Below are positions 10,870 to 22,530 of a DNA stretch of 64,000 bases, piece after piece. This DNA comes from Vitis vinifera (lineage: Eukaryota; Streptophyta; Magnoliopsida; Vitales; Vitaceae), in assembly GCF_030704535.1 (NCBI RefSeq), contig NC_081813.1, forward strand, positions 6,414,501-6,478,500, in the 5' to 3' direction. The notes under the pieces were generated by a model. It was not told the DNA's origin. It was given only the letters and a program-made list of their open reading frames with translations, and ran no database searches. The translations under genes and the position numbers were made by a program. The stretch's first letter is position 1. Each line of letters begins with the position of its first letter.

Positions 10870-11822
10870 AAAGGTAAGTCTACTATTGGCTTCAAGTGGG
10901 TGTTTATAATCAAATACAACTCTGATGGCTCATTGGAACGATATAAGGCTTGGTTGGTGGCCAAAGGTTTCACTCAAATGTATGGCATTAATTACTTAGA
11001 GACATTTGCACCAGTTGCAAAGCTAAATACAATAAGAGTGCTCTTGTCAATTGCTACCTATTTGGATTGACCGTTGCAACAACTTAATGTCAAAAATGCT
11101 TTATTCAATAGTGATATAGAGGAGTAGGTATCCATGGATTCCCTTCTTGGCTTCGACGAAAGGTTCAGTTCCAAGGTAAGGAAACTAAAAAAAATCTTTA
11201 TATAGACTTTAAGCAATCCCCTAGAGCATGGTTTGAGAAGTTTACTCGATTAGTTAAAAGGCAAGGGTACCTTCAAGGATAAACAAATCATACTATGTTC
11301 ATGAAGTTTTTAGTCAAAAGGAAGGTTGCAATTCTAATAGTCTATATACATGACATCATCCTCACCGGTGCTGATGTAAAGGAGATGGACAGGTTAAAGA
11401 AGAGTTTAGCTTCAAAGTTCGAGATTAAAGATCTTAGATCATTGAAATATTTCCTTGGTATGGAAGTGACACATTCCAAGAAAGGGATTATTGTACCTCA
11501 ACAAATATACATACTAAACCTTTTGAGAGAGATAGGAATGAGAGGTTGTAAACCCCCAAATAATCCCATGGATCTAAATTTGAAGCTTAGGGAAAAGCGG
11601 GAAGGAGTTCCTGTGGATACTGCAAGAGAGCAGAGGTTGGTGGACAAGTTAATCTATTTATCCCACACTCAGCCAAATATTGCCTTTGTTGTTAGCGTGG
11701 TGAGGCACTTTATGCACGCCCCATATGAAGAACATCTTGAAGTCGTCTATAATATTCTAAGGTATTTATTCTTTAAGAAGAACGAACAGCGGAGCATTGA
11801 AATCCATACTGATGCAAACTAG
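10870..11822 (+). pseudogene. Copia reverse transcriptase remnant
   Basis: The N-terminal fingers/palm is visible as GFKWVF, AKGFTQ and ETFAPVAKL (10890-11030), then stops. The frame is open again at 11295-11822 with the palm and thumb. The catalytic box is Y-I-H-D at 11343-11354 instead of Y-V-D-D, so the first active-site Asp is lost. KYFLGMEV follows near 11443. Confidence 0.9.
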
Positions 11823-11948
11823 TCCGAATCTGTCACAGATAGAAGATCCACCTCATGGTATTGAACCTTTGTTTAGAATAATCTAGTTACTTGGAGAAGC
11901 AAAAAATAGTGTTGTCGCTCAAGAAGTATCAAAGCTAAGTTCAGAACA

Positions 11949-12269
11949 ATGCATGGAATATGTAAAATATTGTGGTTAAAAGGAGTCCTAGAGGAGCTAA
12001 GGAAACCTTTTGAGCTTCCCATGAAACTGTACTATGATAACAAAGCAGCAATCAGCATTGCCCAAAACCCAATACAACATGACAAGACCAAGCATATGGA
12101 GATCAACCAACACTTCATCAAGGAGAAACTTGAGATTGGTGTTATTTGTTTGCCATTAGTTCCAATCACACAACAAATAGCAGATATTTTAACCAAGGGG
12201 CACATGAGACCTAACCTAGAACATCTAATCAGCAAGTTGGACATGATAAATATCTATGCTCCAACTTAA
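11949..12269 (+). pseudogene. Copia RNase H remnant
   Basis: An open frame with the Copia RNase H order: YYDNKAAISIAQNP (the DNK motif), HDKTKHMEI, HFIKEKLE and DILTKG, ending in SKLDMINIYAPT. It lies just before the polypurine tract, as expected. Upstream parts of the domain (around 11820-11945) are broken by stops. Confidence 0.88.
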
Positions 12270-12276
12270 AGGGGAG

Positions 12277-13507
12277 TGACAAAAAGTTAGGGAATTTGTT
12301 AGTTAGTTTTTCTCTTAATAAATTCAAATTTTAGGGATATTAGGGAGTTGTTCGGTTTGTTTTTTTTGTTTGAGTAGTTCTTATTTTCTAGGAAGGTTGA
12401 GATTTTGGTGTGAGATCCCTCTCTATCAAAGTTTTTAAAGGCAAAAGTATAAGACGAAGCGTTTTAGTGCTCATGAGGCAAGGTGTAAGCCTCAGGGTGT
12501 TGAGACATAAGCCTTTTAAGATTCTAATTTATATAGGTAATAAATATTTAAAATAAATCAAATTAAATTAAATGAATGATAAGTTTCACAATAAATTCAT
12601 TTGTTACATAAACCATATTAATAATTCCATAACATAAATGAAAAAATAATAATAATTGGATTTCATAAATTTTTTGCTATTTGAAAATAATAATAATTGA
12701 AGTACATAATCATTTTTATTTGAAAAATAATAATAATTATATTATATGATTGACATATAGAAAAAAAATATTATAAAATAAGAATATAAAAAAAAATTAA
12801 AAAAGTGACATATATTTCTAAATCTATTATAATATCCTTGTATATTTGACAATGATTTAATGGAAAGTAAAATATTTTCCTTCCAGCAATTTCAAAAAAG
12901 GAAAAAAAAAAATGGAAACTCAATCAACAAATAGGAAATAATGACATTTGGTTTGACTTTTCACACAAATCAAAGAAAAAAAAACAAACACAAAACAAGG
13001 AAAGAAGAGAGAAAAAGAGAGGGACACACAAAAATAGAAAGAGAAGATGAGAGAGATGTAGAAACACACACACACACATAGAGAGAGAGAGAGAGAGAGA
13101 AGAGACGAAAAAACAAGAGAGACGAGGGAAAAAACCTGCAACCCAAGAAATAGAAAGGCAACAACCCCAACAAGAGCAAAATTGAGTTGAAACGATGAGG
13201 ACTATCTTCTCTTCTCTTGATCTATTTCTATTAGATTTTTTTTTTTTCCTTGGGTACATCCTCAACCCTGAAGATGTGAAAAGGGCATTTGAGGCATGCC
13301 TCAGCCATGCCATGCCTTGAATAGACATTTAATGGCTAACGTTTCTTTTCTTACGCCTCAACGCATTTTGCAGCTGCCTTGCCTTGAAGTGTGCCTCAAT
13401 GCTTGCCTGAGGAACAACTTTAAAAACTTTGCTCTATATTTATTCCATGTACTATTCTGATTTTAATTTAATGAAGAAAGCTATTTTTCTCCCCACAAAA
13501 ACTCTCA
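12277..13507 (+). repeat. 3' LTR of the Copia element, interrupted by a DNA transposon
   Basis: Starts with TGACAAAAAGTTAGGG directly after the AAAGGGGAG polypurine tract and ends with AAAACTCTCA, matching the 5' LTR end. Removing the insertion at 12427-13431 and one target copy gives an LTR of about 220 bp. Confidence 0.82.
12427..13431. mobile_element. Nested non-autonomous DNA transposon (~1.0 kb), hAT-like
   Basis: Flanked by a 14-bp perfect terminal inverted repeat, CAAAGTTTTTAAAG at 12427-12440 and its complement CTTTAAAAACTTTG at 13418-13431. Direct copies of CTCTAT flank it (12421-12426 and 13432-13437). Both subterminal zones are rich in GAGGCAAGG / TGCCTTGCC-type words in inverted arrangement. 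No transposase frame is seen; the interior holds a purine-rich microsatellite region (12960-13110, including (AC)n and (AG)n). A 6-bp duplication is short for hAT, so the superfamily is tentative, but the insertion is clear because it splits an LTR. Confidence 0.8.
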
Positions 13508-14029
13508 AATGCCTAAAAAGGTCAACTTACAAACCCAATGTCCATCTCACACACCTATTTGAGATCTCTAACCACTAAAAATCAAATGGTCGGCCCATTT
13601 TCAAAAGTACCTCACTGTTGTCCAAGAAAAGAAGGCAACCTTTAACTCCAAACCTCATCAATTGGAAATCCTAATCTTTCCTTGATTGATAACATACCAT
13701 AAAAGGAGTTCGTTTTCAAATATTTTAGCTTCTCCCCACCATCTTCCTCCTCCCCCCATGTCCTCCCAACATGTCAAAAACACTATGATTTGTTAACATG
13801 CACATGCATGTTTTTGATCTAGCATGGACATGGGGAGTCAAACAAAATCCCCATATTTTATTTATAAGTGCAATTTATTAAGAGATCTGTATATTCATTC
13901 ATATTTTTAGTTTTGAGTGTCTATCTAGAAGAACACAGAGATAAATTTGTTCAGAAAGGAACAATACAATCACAAGTTACATAACAAGAAGGCATTGGCC
14001 CTAGTTCTTTGGTATATATTCATGGAAAC
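13508..14029. other. Intergenic DNA, no gene recognised
   Basis: No coding, RNA or repeat feature that I can support. Confidence 0.4.
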
Positions 14030-14500
14030 ACATAAATTATATAGAAACAAAACAAAGAAAAATAAAACAATATTCTCTCAACATACCTCAAAAGTAATGT
14101 CACTCCTGCTTTAGTATCGTGCAAATATAGTTGATTACTAAACTACCAGCTTTTAATTTGTTTGCACTTGAAAGGCATCAAAATGTCTGCATAAGCAGCA
14201 ATAAACTGATATTAATTCATAATTATGGGCAGCTATTCAAAATTACTCAGGAATAGAGAACATAATCTGTAAAATTTTCCTACCATGAAGGAACTGCATG
14301 AATTTGGCAGCTGAATGGATGACAAAGGCCATATTGAATTTAGGGTTTCACTGACAGAAGGCCAGATGAAAATATATTTGGATGATTTTTCCATGGGCCT
14401 AATGAGATAAAAAGAGGAACTCTGAAGTATTAAGAGGATAGGATATTAATTTTTCATCATACCCCCATCATTTCATGTAAGCACCCATTCTTCAGTTTGT
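14030..14500. repeat. PPR 3' flank, duplicated at 4376-4870
   Basis: Collinear with 4376-4870 (landmarks listed there). It lies immediately beyond the stop codon of the minus-strand PPR gene, so it probably includes that gene's 3' UTR. Confidence 0.7.
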
Positions 14501-14539
14501 AGATGAACCAAGTGAGGTTTTTGAGCTCCCCTCATTCCC

Positions 14540-17008
14540 CTAACTTACTGAGACTTGGATATTGTCCCCTACTTTGCTATGAGATTGGCATTCTTCAAAC
14601 ATTGTCTGCAAAATCACTGAAGCCTCAGATGTTCCTTGAGGCAAGTACTGGTCTAAAATCGATGAGTAATTGACTGCAATTTGGAGCTCCCTCTCATTCA
14701 AATTGCAAGAAACAATATTTTTCCATTCCTTTGATCTCCCTTCCAAGCAAACACCATGTAGCAGGGCAACAAAAGAAACAGAATCTGGAATGCAGCCCTT
14801 GCTTGTCATTTTGTTGCTCAACTGCAATGCAGTTCTGAACATTCCATATTGGCAAAGGCAAATAAGGATGGAATTATAAGCAGCAGACCTTGGAGCCCAT
14901 CCATCTGATATCATTCTTCCAAAAAAATTCAGAAACATGGACTGCTTATTCTCTTGAAACTCATTTCCTTTCTCAGAAATTGCACGAGTTCCATTTTTTG
15001 AGAACCCATTTACAAGATAATTGAAGGTAACATCATTAGGAACACACTTGTTCATGAGCATCTCTTCAAAAAAGGAGGCTGCATCTATAAGTTTAGCCTC
15101 CTTACAAAAGCTCCCAATAAGAATACTGTATGTAACCACATTGGGCACCAAACCACAAGCTTGCATCTCTCTGAAAATTTTTAGGGATCGATGTAAGTCT
15201 CCCTTGCGGCAAAACCCATTAATCAGAGAGGTGTAAGTAACCACATTTGGCTTGCATTTCATTTTCACCATCTCTCTAAACATCTTCTGTGCACCATCTA
15301 AGTCATGCTGCTTTACATACCCATCTATTACAGTGGAATAAGTGAACTCATCTGGAGCAAGGTGTCGTTTCTTCATTCTATTGATGCATGCCATAGCATC
15401 CTTCATCATTCCAAACTTACAGTAGCCCTTAATCATGGCGTTGTACCCAACAATGCCAGGATTCATGCCCTTTTCAATTGTGAGCTCAAATAGCTTCCTT
15501 GCCTCATCTAGGTTGCCATTTCTAATGAACCCATCCACTAGAGTGGCATAAACAAATGCATCAGGTAGAACACTTTGGTCAAGCATCTCGGCAAGCAGCA
15601 GCTTAGCTGCAGGAAGCTTAAATTTCTTGCAAAGACCACTCATCAAGATGTTGTAAATACCCGCATCAGGGAACACTCCTCTTTCCAGCATCTTTTCTCG
15701 AATAGTCAATGCAACATCAACCTCACCAGCTACAACAAGGCCATGAACCAGAGCTCCATAAGTAACCAAGTCAGGTTTATGTCCTCTTTCTGTCATCTCA
15801 ATGAGCCAATTTGAAGCCCTGTCATATCCTCCCTGTTTACAATAGGCATGTATAAGCGGAGTATAACTAAATTTATTTGGCATCAATCCCTTCCCTAATG
15901 CCTGCTCTAGAAGTTGATCAGCTTCCGAGACCTTACCATCCCTGCATGAACCAGAAATTAGAGTATTATACGTCACAATATCCGGCTTACAACCACATTC
16001 AATCATACCTTCTATGGTCTCCACTGCCTTAACAATGTGACCGTGCTTATATCTAGCATCAATAATAGTATTATAAACTTGAACATTAACTGTCAAACCC
16101 CTTGAATTCATTTCCATTAAAAGCCTATCAATGGCCTTAAAATCCCCCTTCTTGCAAAATCCATTTATAATGGCCCCATAAGTTTCCACAGTTGGCAAGA
16201 ACCCTTTCAATTTCAACTCTATGAACAACCCATTAGCCATTTCCATGTCACCTTTCTTGCAATACCCATCAATAAGTGTATTGTAAAAGATAATATTTGG
16301 TATGCAACCCTGTCCCCACCTATCTTCTATCAACTTTCTACCCTCCTCAAGTTTCCCCTCCTTACAAAGACCCTTCACCATTATACAAGTACTATAATTA
16401 TCAACACATCTATCTCCAGCACCATCTATCTCAAGCATTTCATCATACAACTTGCGCGCAATTTCAATCCTACCAAGTTTCACGAGCATGTTAAGCAACG
16501 AGTTACAAGCTATTACGTCCGGAAAATAAGTGTACGTTTTAAGCACAAAATAGTATAATTCAAGAGCTTTCTCAACCAACCCAGAATCTGAATAAGCTTG
16601 AATTACAATGCTCATCGCTTCCCGGGTTGGTGACATTTCTTCAACTCTCATATTCTCCAACACAACTTCCATCTCCGAGAACACTCTCGACCTCGCCAAG
16701 AGTTTCAAAAGCGAAGAATACGCAAACCCATTTATGGGACCAGAATACTGTCCTCTGGAGACCCAATCGAAGAACTTTAGACCCAATTCAACATCACGAA
16801 TTCGATCGAGCACTAAATGGGCAACATCGGATGCGAGAACCTCGGATTCGGAGAATCGGGTTTGGAGGTTTTCTTCCCATTGGTTGTGGGTATGGAGGAC
16901 CTCTAAGATATCTTTGACGAGGTTGTTGATGCGGGGTTTAAGAGAGGGTTTAGAGGGAGGAGTGGGTTTGGCTTTGGATTTGATAAGACAGAGAAGGGTT
17001 TTAGACAT
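14540..17008 (-). CDS. Pentatricopeptide repeat protein, P class (At1g52620-like)
   Basis: A single uninterrupted exon encoding 822 residues. PPR proteins bind RNA in mitochondria or chloroplasts, one base per ~35-residue repeat, and guide processing, stability or translation of organelle transcripts. The first ~25 residues are rich in Lys, Ser and Pro with almost no acidic residues, which fits an organelle transit peptide. From about residue 95 to 770 there is a long run of 35-residue repeats with P-class signatures such as PDIVTYNTLISG, PNVVTYTSLINGFCRKGDL and PNVVTYSILIGSFCKE. No E or DYW editing domain is present. A short non-repeat insertion (around KGNEFQENKQ) interrupts the last repeats. 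Length and start resemble Arabidopsis At1g52620 from memory, and the neighbours agree with that locus. The start is the first ATG, and no upstream in-frame extension is needed. Confidence 0.93.
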   Translation of the reverse strand: MSKTLLCLIKSKAKPTPPSKPSLKPRINNLVKDILEVLHTHNQWEENLQTRFSESEVLASDVAHLVLDRIRDVELGLKFFDWVSRGQYSGPINGFAYSSLLKLLARSRVFSEMEVVLENMRVEEMSPTREAMSIVIQAYSDSGLVEKALELYYFVLKTYTYFPDVIACNSLLNMLVKLGRIEIARKLYDEMLEIDGAGDRCVDNYSTCIMVKGLCKEGKLEEGRKLIEDRWGQGCIPNIIFYNTLIDGYCKKGDMEMANGLFIELKLKGFLPTVETYGAIINGFCKKGDFKAIDRLLMEMNSRGLTVNVQVYNTIIDARYKHGHIVKAVETIEGMIECGCKPDIVTYNTLISGSCRDGKVSEADQLLEQALGKGLMPNKFSYTPLIHAYCKQGGYDRASNWLIEMTERGHKPDLVTYGALVHGLVVAGEVDVALTIREKMLERGVFPDAGIYNILMSGLCKKFKLPAAKLLLAEMLDQSVLPDAFVYATLVDGFIRNGNLDEARKLFELTIEKGMNPGIVGYNAMIKGYCKFGMMKDAMACINRMKKRHLAPDEFTYSTVIDGYVKQHDLDGAQKMFREMVKMKCKPNVVTYTSLINGFCRKGDLHRSLKIFREMQACGLVPNVVTYSILIGSFCKEAKLIDAASFFEEMLMNKCVPNDVTFNYLVNGFSKNGTRAISEKGNEFQENKQSMFLNFFGRMISDGWAPRSAAYNSILICLCQYGMFRTALQLSNKMTSKGCIPDSVSFVALLHGVCLEGRSKEWKNIVSCNLNERELQIAVNYSSILDQYLPQGTSEASVILQTMFEECQSHSKVGDNIQVSVS

Positions 17009-18428
17009 GAGAGAGAGAGGTCTGGGGGTTTTAGAGGCTAGAGAATTGTTGGAAAACTTGGGTACATTTTGCGGAGAAAAGGAGGATGGAGACGGAGAAG
17101 AAGACGGAGTGGTCTGCTTGTTCCGGCTAGAGAAATTTAAAAATAATAGATTAATAATAATAATAATAATATTGTTTTTATTTATGTTTGTTCTTAAACA
17201 GGTTCATTTCCCATTGTTTTGGTGAATTAAACATTCAGACCTGATGCATCTGTGTGTCTTTCGGTGTGACTCCAAATTCGCAAATATTAAGGGTATGTTT
17301 GGTTCTAAATGATAATTTTATATTTAATTATATCATTAAAAAATACCAAAAAAATAAAATGTAATTAAATTAAATTAAAAACTTATACATTCTTAAATTA
17401 TTTCATTTTTATATCAAATAGTTAAAATAAACTAAATAAATTTAAAATAATATATAAAATTAATTTATTAATTTTAAATTTATTTTTTATTTTTCTTAGA
17501 TTTTTTCTTTCTCCTATTTTTTCTCTTTATTTTCTCTCTTACATTTCCCTTGATTTGTTTAGAACACACACATAACCTAAAAGTAAATTTGATAACATTT
17601 ATAAAAACAATTAGTATAAAAAGAGTTTTTTTTAAAAAAATATATATATACTTTTGATCAATTTTTAAAAACACTTTTAAAAAATTAAAAAAGCATTTCC
17701 CTCGCAAAAACCATTGAGAAAAAAAATACTTCTATCAAGAGTTCGTTTGACAATGATTCTTAAAAACACTTTTAATCTTTTTAACATTTAAAATTTTTTA
17801 TTCTTTAAGTATTAAAAACGTTATAAACATTTTCTAAAATCATTATCAAACATACTCCAAGAATATTTACAATCTTTCTACTTTAAGTGTTTTTAATTAA
17901 AGCATTTTCAAAAAACACTACAAAACTTTTGTTTAACCCACCACTGTTTCCTAACAAATTTAAAGTGTTTTCTAAATTTTATCACATTTTACTTTTTTTC
18001 AAAAACATTTTTTAAACTAAAAGTGTTTTATAAATTTTGTCTATCTTAATTTTTCTTTAAAAACATTTCTTAAGCTAAAAGTATTTTTTTAAAACACTAT
18101 CAAATAAAAAATACTTCCCATGGAAGTACATCAAACACACTCTTAAGAGCCTCTTTGGAGTGATTTTGAGAGAATTAAACACTTTTTTTTCTAAAAAATT
18201 TGATGTTTGACAAACTCTTAATAATCATTTTTAAAGATATGGAGATTCACTACCAAGTGATTTATGAAGAATTATTTGAAGGTAACTTTTTAAAAACACT
18301 TTTGAAAAACACCATATATTAAAGTCAATATCACCCCAAACATTCTCTAAATCACATATCCAATTGCAGATACCAACCATTTTTTCTCATATCTTCAGAG
18401 ATGAAGCAGCCTCTTCAAATGGGGGCAC
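17009..18428. repeat. AT-rich intergenic DNA with foldback-type repeats
   Basis: 17009-17230 is the upstream region of the PPR gene. 17737-17862 is a copy of the dispersed foldback repeat (AGAGTTCGTTTGACAATG left end; TCATTATCAAACATACTCC right end). About 17863-18330 holds relatives of a second AT-rich family made of TTTTTAAAAACACTTTT-like words. No gene is seen. Confidence 0.55.
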
Positions 18429-18430
18429 AA

Positions 18431-18482
18431 CTATGGAATGGTGGTGTCCAATCAAAAAAAAAAAAACTATGGAATGGTGGTG
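18431..18482. mobile_element. Ultra-short retroposon insertion: 16-bp direct repeat around a 20-bp poly(A)-ended insert
   Basis: CTATGGAATGGTGGTG occurs at 18431-18446 and again at 18467-18482. Between them is only TCCAATC plus a run of A. This is the signature of target-primed reverse transcription: a target-site duplication around a very short 5'-truncated insert with a poly(A) tail. The TC-AATCAAAA end resembles the CTGATCAAAA end of the LINE at 20060-20082. Confidence 0.6.
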
Positions 18483-18489
18483 GTGTAGA

Positions 18490-19404
18490 AAGGCAAAGAT
18501 ATGCAATAACAAAAAAATTTCCCCAACTAAAAACAGGGAGACTGAAGAGAGCTTGCACATGAGAATGAAGCTAAAGCCTGAACTGGTCTGTTCTTGATTC
18601 AGGGAATACATAAATGAGCGCAATTCCTAAGCAGCAATGACTGGATCAACATAGTATTAGTATGAATCATAACTCAGATTCATTCTAACTTCTGAAGCAT
18701 AATTTTCATACATTTCCCTGATTGAAACCCACTTCACTTTGATTAATTCAATATCTACATGCATATGCACCATTGCGGTCGATTTTTGCACTGGACAGGT
18801 GATGACAGTGTGATGTAATTGACCGTGCCTTCTTCCAGAAAATGCAAAAAAACAGAGGGTGAAGAAAACATGGCTGAGAGTTAATATTGCTTTTATCCCT
18901 CCTGGACTCTCAAAATTTTTGAGGGTTCAATGTCCACTGGAATTGTGTTCCAACTAATATCATTCGTTTAATTCCTTTCATTATGTACTATCAGAAGTAC
19001 ATTGCACCTTGGGCTGCTGGCCAGAGTAGAAAATATCACCTGCTAGTCATTTGTGCTTGACCTTACAACATCAAGCAGTTGCTGAAAATTGTTGATTCAC
19101 TCTCCCAATTCAGTGTAGAAGCTTCCAACTATCAAAATCTGCACCAGAAATCAGAGGGTTAGCATGAGTTTCAGTTTAATTGGAAATCCACTCTAAAATG
19201 TCATTTCAACTCTGTTTTTCTCAAAGTTCAGGCATTTTTAACTCATGGAGAACTCATGATAGTTCAGTAAGATATTTCTTCATTTCTCACAAGAGTAATG
19301 GGAAGAGAGAATCTCAAATGAAATCATCCACTCTGATTCTCTCCAAAAATTTTGTTCCTATACTTCCTATAGAATTTCATACTCACTTTCCAAAAACTCT
19401 TCTA
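18490..19404. other. Intergenic DNA, no gene recognised
   Basis: Only short frames without domains. The composition is less AT-biased than the flanking repeats, but I cannot assign anything. Confidence 0.4.
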
Positions 19405-20083
19405 TAATGACAAGTTGCAATTGTTAGTAGCACATGGGAAGGTAAACACTAATGACAAGTTGCAATTGAGAAGACCCTACAAAGCCCTCTGTCCTCAATG
19501 GTGCATTCTTTGCAAAAGAAATGGAGAGTCGATTGACCATCTTTTTCTTCATTGTCCCGTCACCATTGGACTTTGGCACAGGTTGTTCAATCTAGTAGGT
19601 GTGATTTGGGTCCCTCCAAGGAGCATTGAGGATATGTTGGTTATTTCCTTTAGAGGCTTGGGGAACTCAGTAAGAGGCAAGATTCTTTGGCAAATTGCTT
19701 GCCTTACTTTGATTTGGATGGTGTGGCAAGAAAGGAATAATAGAATCTTTGAGGATAAAGGGAGAACAGAAGAGGTGGTGTGGGATTTGATTCGGTTTTA
19801 CTCTTCTCTTTGGGCTTCTTGTACTGAAGTTTTTAGAGGAGTTCCTCTAAGTATTCTACAAATCAATTGGATTGGGGTTTGCGTTTAAAGAGTTTGAAGA
19901 TTGTTGGGTTTTCTCTTGTTTTTAGATTACTATTGTTGGGTGTTTTCCTTGGTTATTGTGTAGGAAGGACCTCTCATCCTTCCCTTGGTGTTTTTTTTCT
20001 CTTTCTTTTGTCTCTTTTTTCTCTTCTGTATTTGTTCTTTTATTAATATAATCTTCTTCGTTTCTGATCAAAAAAAAAAAAAT
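19405..20083 (+). mobile_element. 5'-truncated L1-type LINE
   Basis: The open frame 19415-19888 (157 residues) is the zf-RVT C-terminal part of a LINE ORF2. It contains CILC and the SIDHLFLHCP zinc-ligand region, followed by WMVWQERNNR. After the stop come a T-rich 3' UTR, TTATTAATATAATCTTCTTCG and a terminal poly(A) at 20070-20083. The endonuclease and reverse-transcriptase parts are absent, which is the usual 5' truncation. The remaining frame is open, so the copy is fairly young. TAATGACAAGTTGCAATTG occurs twice at the 5' edge (19404-19422 and 19450-19468). Confidence 0.85.
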
Positions 20084-22530
20084 ACCCACTTCTATCTTCT
20101 GTAGTCTCCCAGGCTTTCTAAAAACTGTTTTCTTTTCTCAAAACAATTTTTTTCTTATCTCTAGAAGTCCATCTTTCTAAGACCCTCCTTTTCTCTAAAA
20201 TTTCTATTTTACTCTCTAAAACTCTCTCCATAAAAACTATACTCTTTCTGACCTGCAAGAAAGCCTAGACTGGTGTTCATAAATCTCACCACTACCCACT
20301 TTTATTGCCTCACCACAGCAACTCCACTGCTCGTCATGGTGGAGTTTACCAACTTCAGATAAAATGAGCTTAGTTTTTTATCACTCACATAAACATGAAT
20401 GAATTTGAAGGAATAGATTCTTTTACACACTGGAGACAATTTTGGACATGAAGAGGAGACAAGGACCACAACAGCCATTACATGGATTAGAGGGTCATCA
20501 TTCCAGAATTTTAAGAGTCATGTGCTCATACATGACATTTTTCTATCATACTTCATTTGGAAAACATCTAATGCACAACTTGAAACAGCAGGGATGGTAT
20601 TAGCTGAAAAACATTTGGATGGTTAAGACCAAATAGACCAAAGTTTTGTTTGGGAGGTGGGTTATAAAATATAATTTATGGTTTGTACATAATTTATACT
20701 TTTACCCCTTAAGTTACAGCTTCTGAAATCTAAACATCCCAAGTCCCAATCAACTCAAAAGCAATAAATAGGATCATGATAATATAGACACACACATACA
20801 TCCCTACTTCTCAACAACTGACCAACTATAATCAGAAGAAAGAATGGCAAAATATGTTCATAATAAAATCATCCTATAAATATGGAAATAATCTAATTCT
20901 CTTCACCAAGTTGAGTGCATCTACTGCTGTGAAACCTTTAACACAGATAGAATTGGGGACATAAACCCAGTCTCACTTTTGACTGCAATCAGATACATTA
21001 CTATGGTAGAAGGCATTTCAATAAACTAGTCAAAAGCTTCTGATAGGAACTCCCCCAAGAGAACTAATTGACATAATGCTAGATAATTGTGCGAACATCA
21101 ACCCAGAATCACTGAAACTAAACTTCAGACACATGCACCAGGAAGGCCTGATCAATGCCACCTCAAATCAAATGATATACAAATCAAATAAAAATCAGAA
21201 ACGAGATCAAATTTGTTATAATACTAGCATTTGAACATAGAAGAAAGAATTGAATCAATGAAAAAGAGCTATCTTGGGCCACCTAGGGCCTCTTCATGCA
21301 AGTATGGCCGCACAACTTGTTAAACGCATCATTTTAATTTCCTCTGGCATGCTTAGTAATTAATTCACCTTTAGCCCTCTTTCACATTCTAATTACCGCT
21401 GAAAGCAGATTGGACTTGAACCACTAACCAGCAATTTAGTTTGAGATATACTTGTCACTCTTAGTTATACATGTATATGTACAAGCACAGTTACCACACA
21501 AAGAGACAACCAAGACATGATAATATTAATTTTAGGTGAGTAAGCAAAATGCAGCAACAAAGACAGTTTTCCTTGTATGATTATCAGTAGCAATTGCTTA
21601 CGAGTAATTTTTTTTTTTTTTTTTGATCAGTCACTTAACGGGTAATCAGTATATGTATGTCTTCATGCATACTTTGAAAAGCTATTTCATGCCAATGTAA
21701 CAATTACGCATATGTAAGTATGTGGATTCCTTATCCAAAAACTGCATAATCTTTTCAAACGTTTTTTGCCTCTCTCATTTTAAGACATTTTTCTATAATT
21801 AACAGAATATGTTTATGCCTCATGCTTCTGATTAATGCATTTTATGTCAAATGTACATAATCTTTCATAACTTATCAAGATTTGGTACTCTCTCCTTTTT
21901 GTACATTCTAAAAATAAACTGCATAGTAATTATGCTTCATGCTTCTGATAATGCAAACAAGCAACAATGTGTACATGGTCTAACTTTAAAGCATTGCTCT
22001 ATACTAATGAATCATTCAAATCAACACATTTTAACCCTTTAGTATTGTTTGAAAAGCTATCCAGGTCATTTCTCTTAGTAGACTAATACAGAGTCCTTTT
22101 AGTATTATTGACATATTTTAGGATATCACAACAACTATTCAAATGGATTATCATTTCAAAACCTACAGTAGCTACCAGGTCTAGTACACTATCTTACTGA
22201 ATGAATTAAAAAAATAAAAATAAAATAAAACATAGTGACTATTACTCTTACCACTAGCTCATGGAGTTCATATGAAATCTTTTGACCTTCATAGACAACA
22301 AATTGGAACTCCAAAATTTAGGAATAGCAATAATGCAACTACAAGTATTGGTTATGTGCATATAAAATCAATAAATTTACTGAACCTAACAACAACAAGC
22401 CAAACATTTGGGGGGGAAATTTACCAATATAGCATTCGGGATATCTAATGAGGAGAAATTGCTTTCTTTCCATTGGTCCTTCTGTTCCTTACCACCAAAG
22501 CTGAAAACATCAGACAAGACATGCAGCATC
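20084..22530. other. Intergenic DNA; poly(T) tract at 21609-21624
   Basis: No gene is recognised in about 2.4 kb. The tract TTTTTTTTGATCAG at 21609-21630 is the complement of the LINE 3' end CTGATCAAAAA and may be a nearly complete loss of a minus-strand LINE copy. Confidence 0.4.

Larger units (their letters stand above)
8099..13507 (+). mobile_element. Degenerate Ty1/Copia LTR retrotransposon
   Basis: A plus-strand element with Copia domain order: gag, protease, integrase, reverse transcriptase, RNase H. The partial 5' LTR (8099-8209) is followed by a primer-binding site at 8210-8221 resembling the initiator-tRNA(Met) type. Coding remnants run from 8340 to 12269, then a purine-rich tract at 12268-12276 and the 3' LTR at 12277-13507. 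The 3' LTR is interrupted by a DNA transposon. The two LTR pieces agree over TATTTTCTAGG, GGTGTGAGATC and TTTTAATTTAATGAAGAAA, and both end in CTTTCA or CTCTCA. The 5' LTR lacks about its first 105 bp. Many stops make the element non-autonomous. Confidence 0.9.

Noticed and set aside
12920..13328. Overlapping Ser/Leu/Cys/Phe-rich frames resembling membrane proteins
   Set aside because: They are translations of the (AG)n/(AC)n purine-rich microsatellite region inside the nested DNA transposon.
14670..16917. Several plus-strand frames of 60-205 residues within 14.6-17.2 kb
   Set aside because: They are antisense to the 822-residue PPR gene and have no domains.
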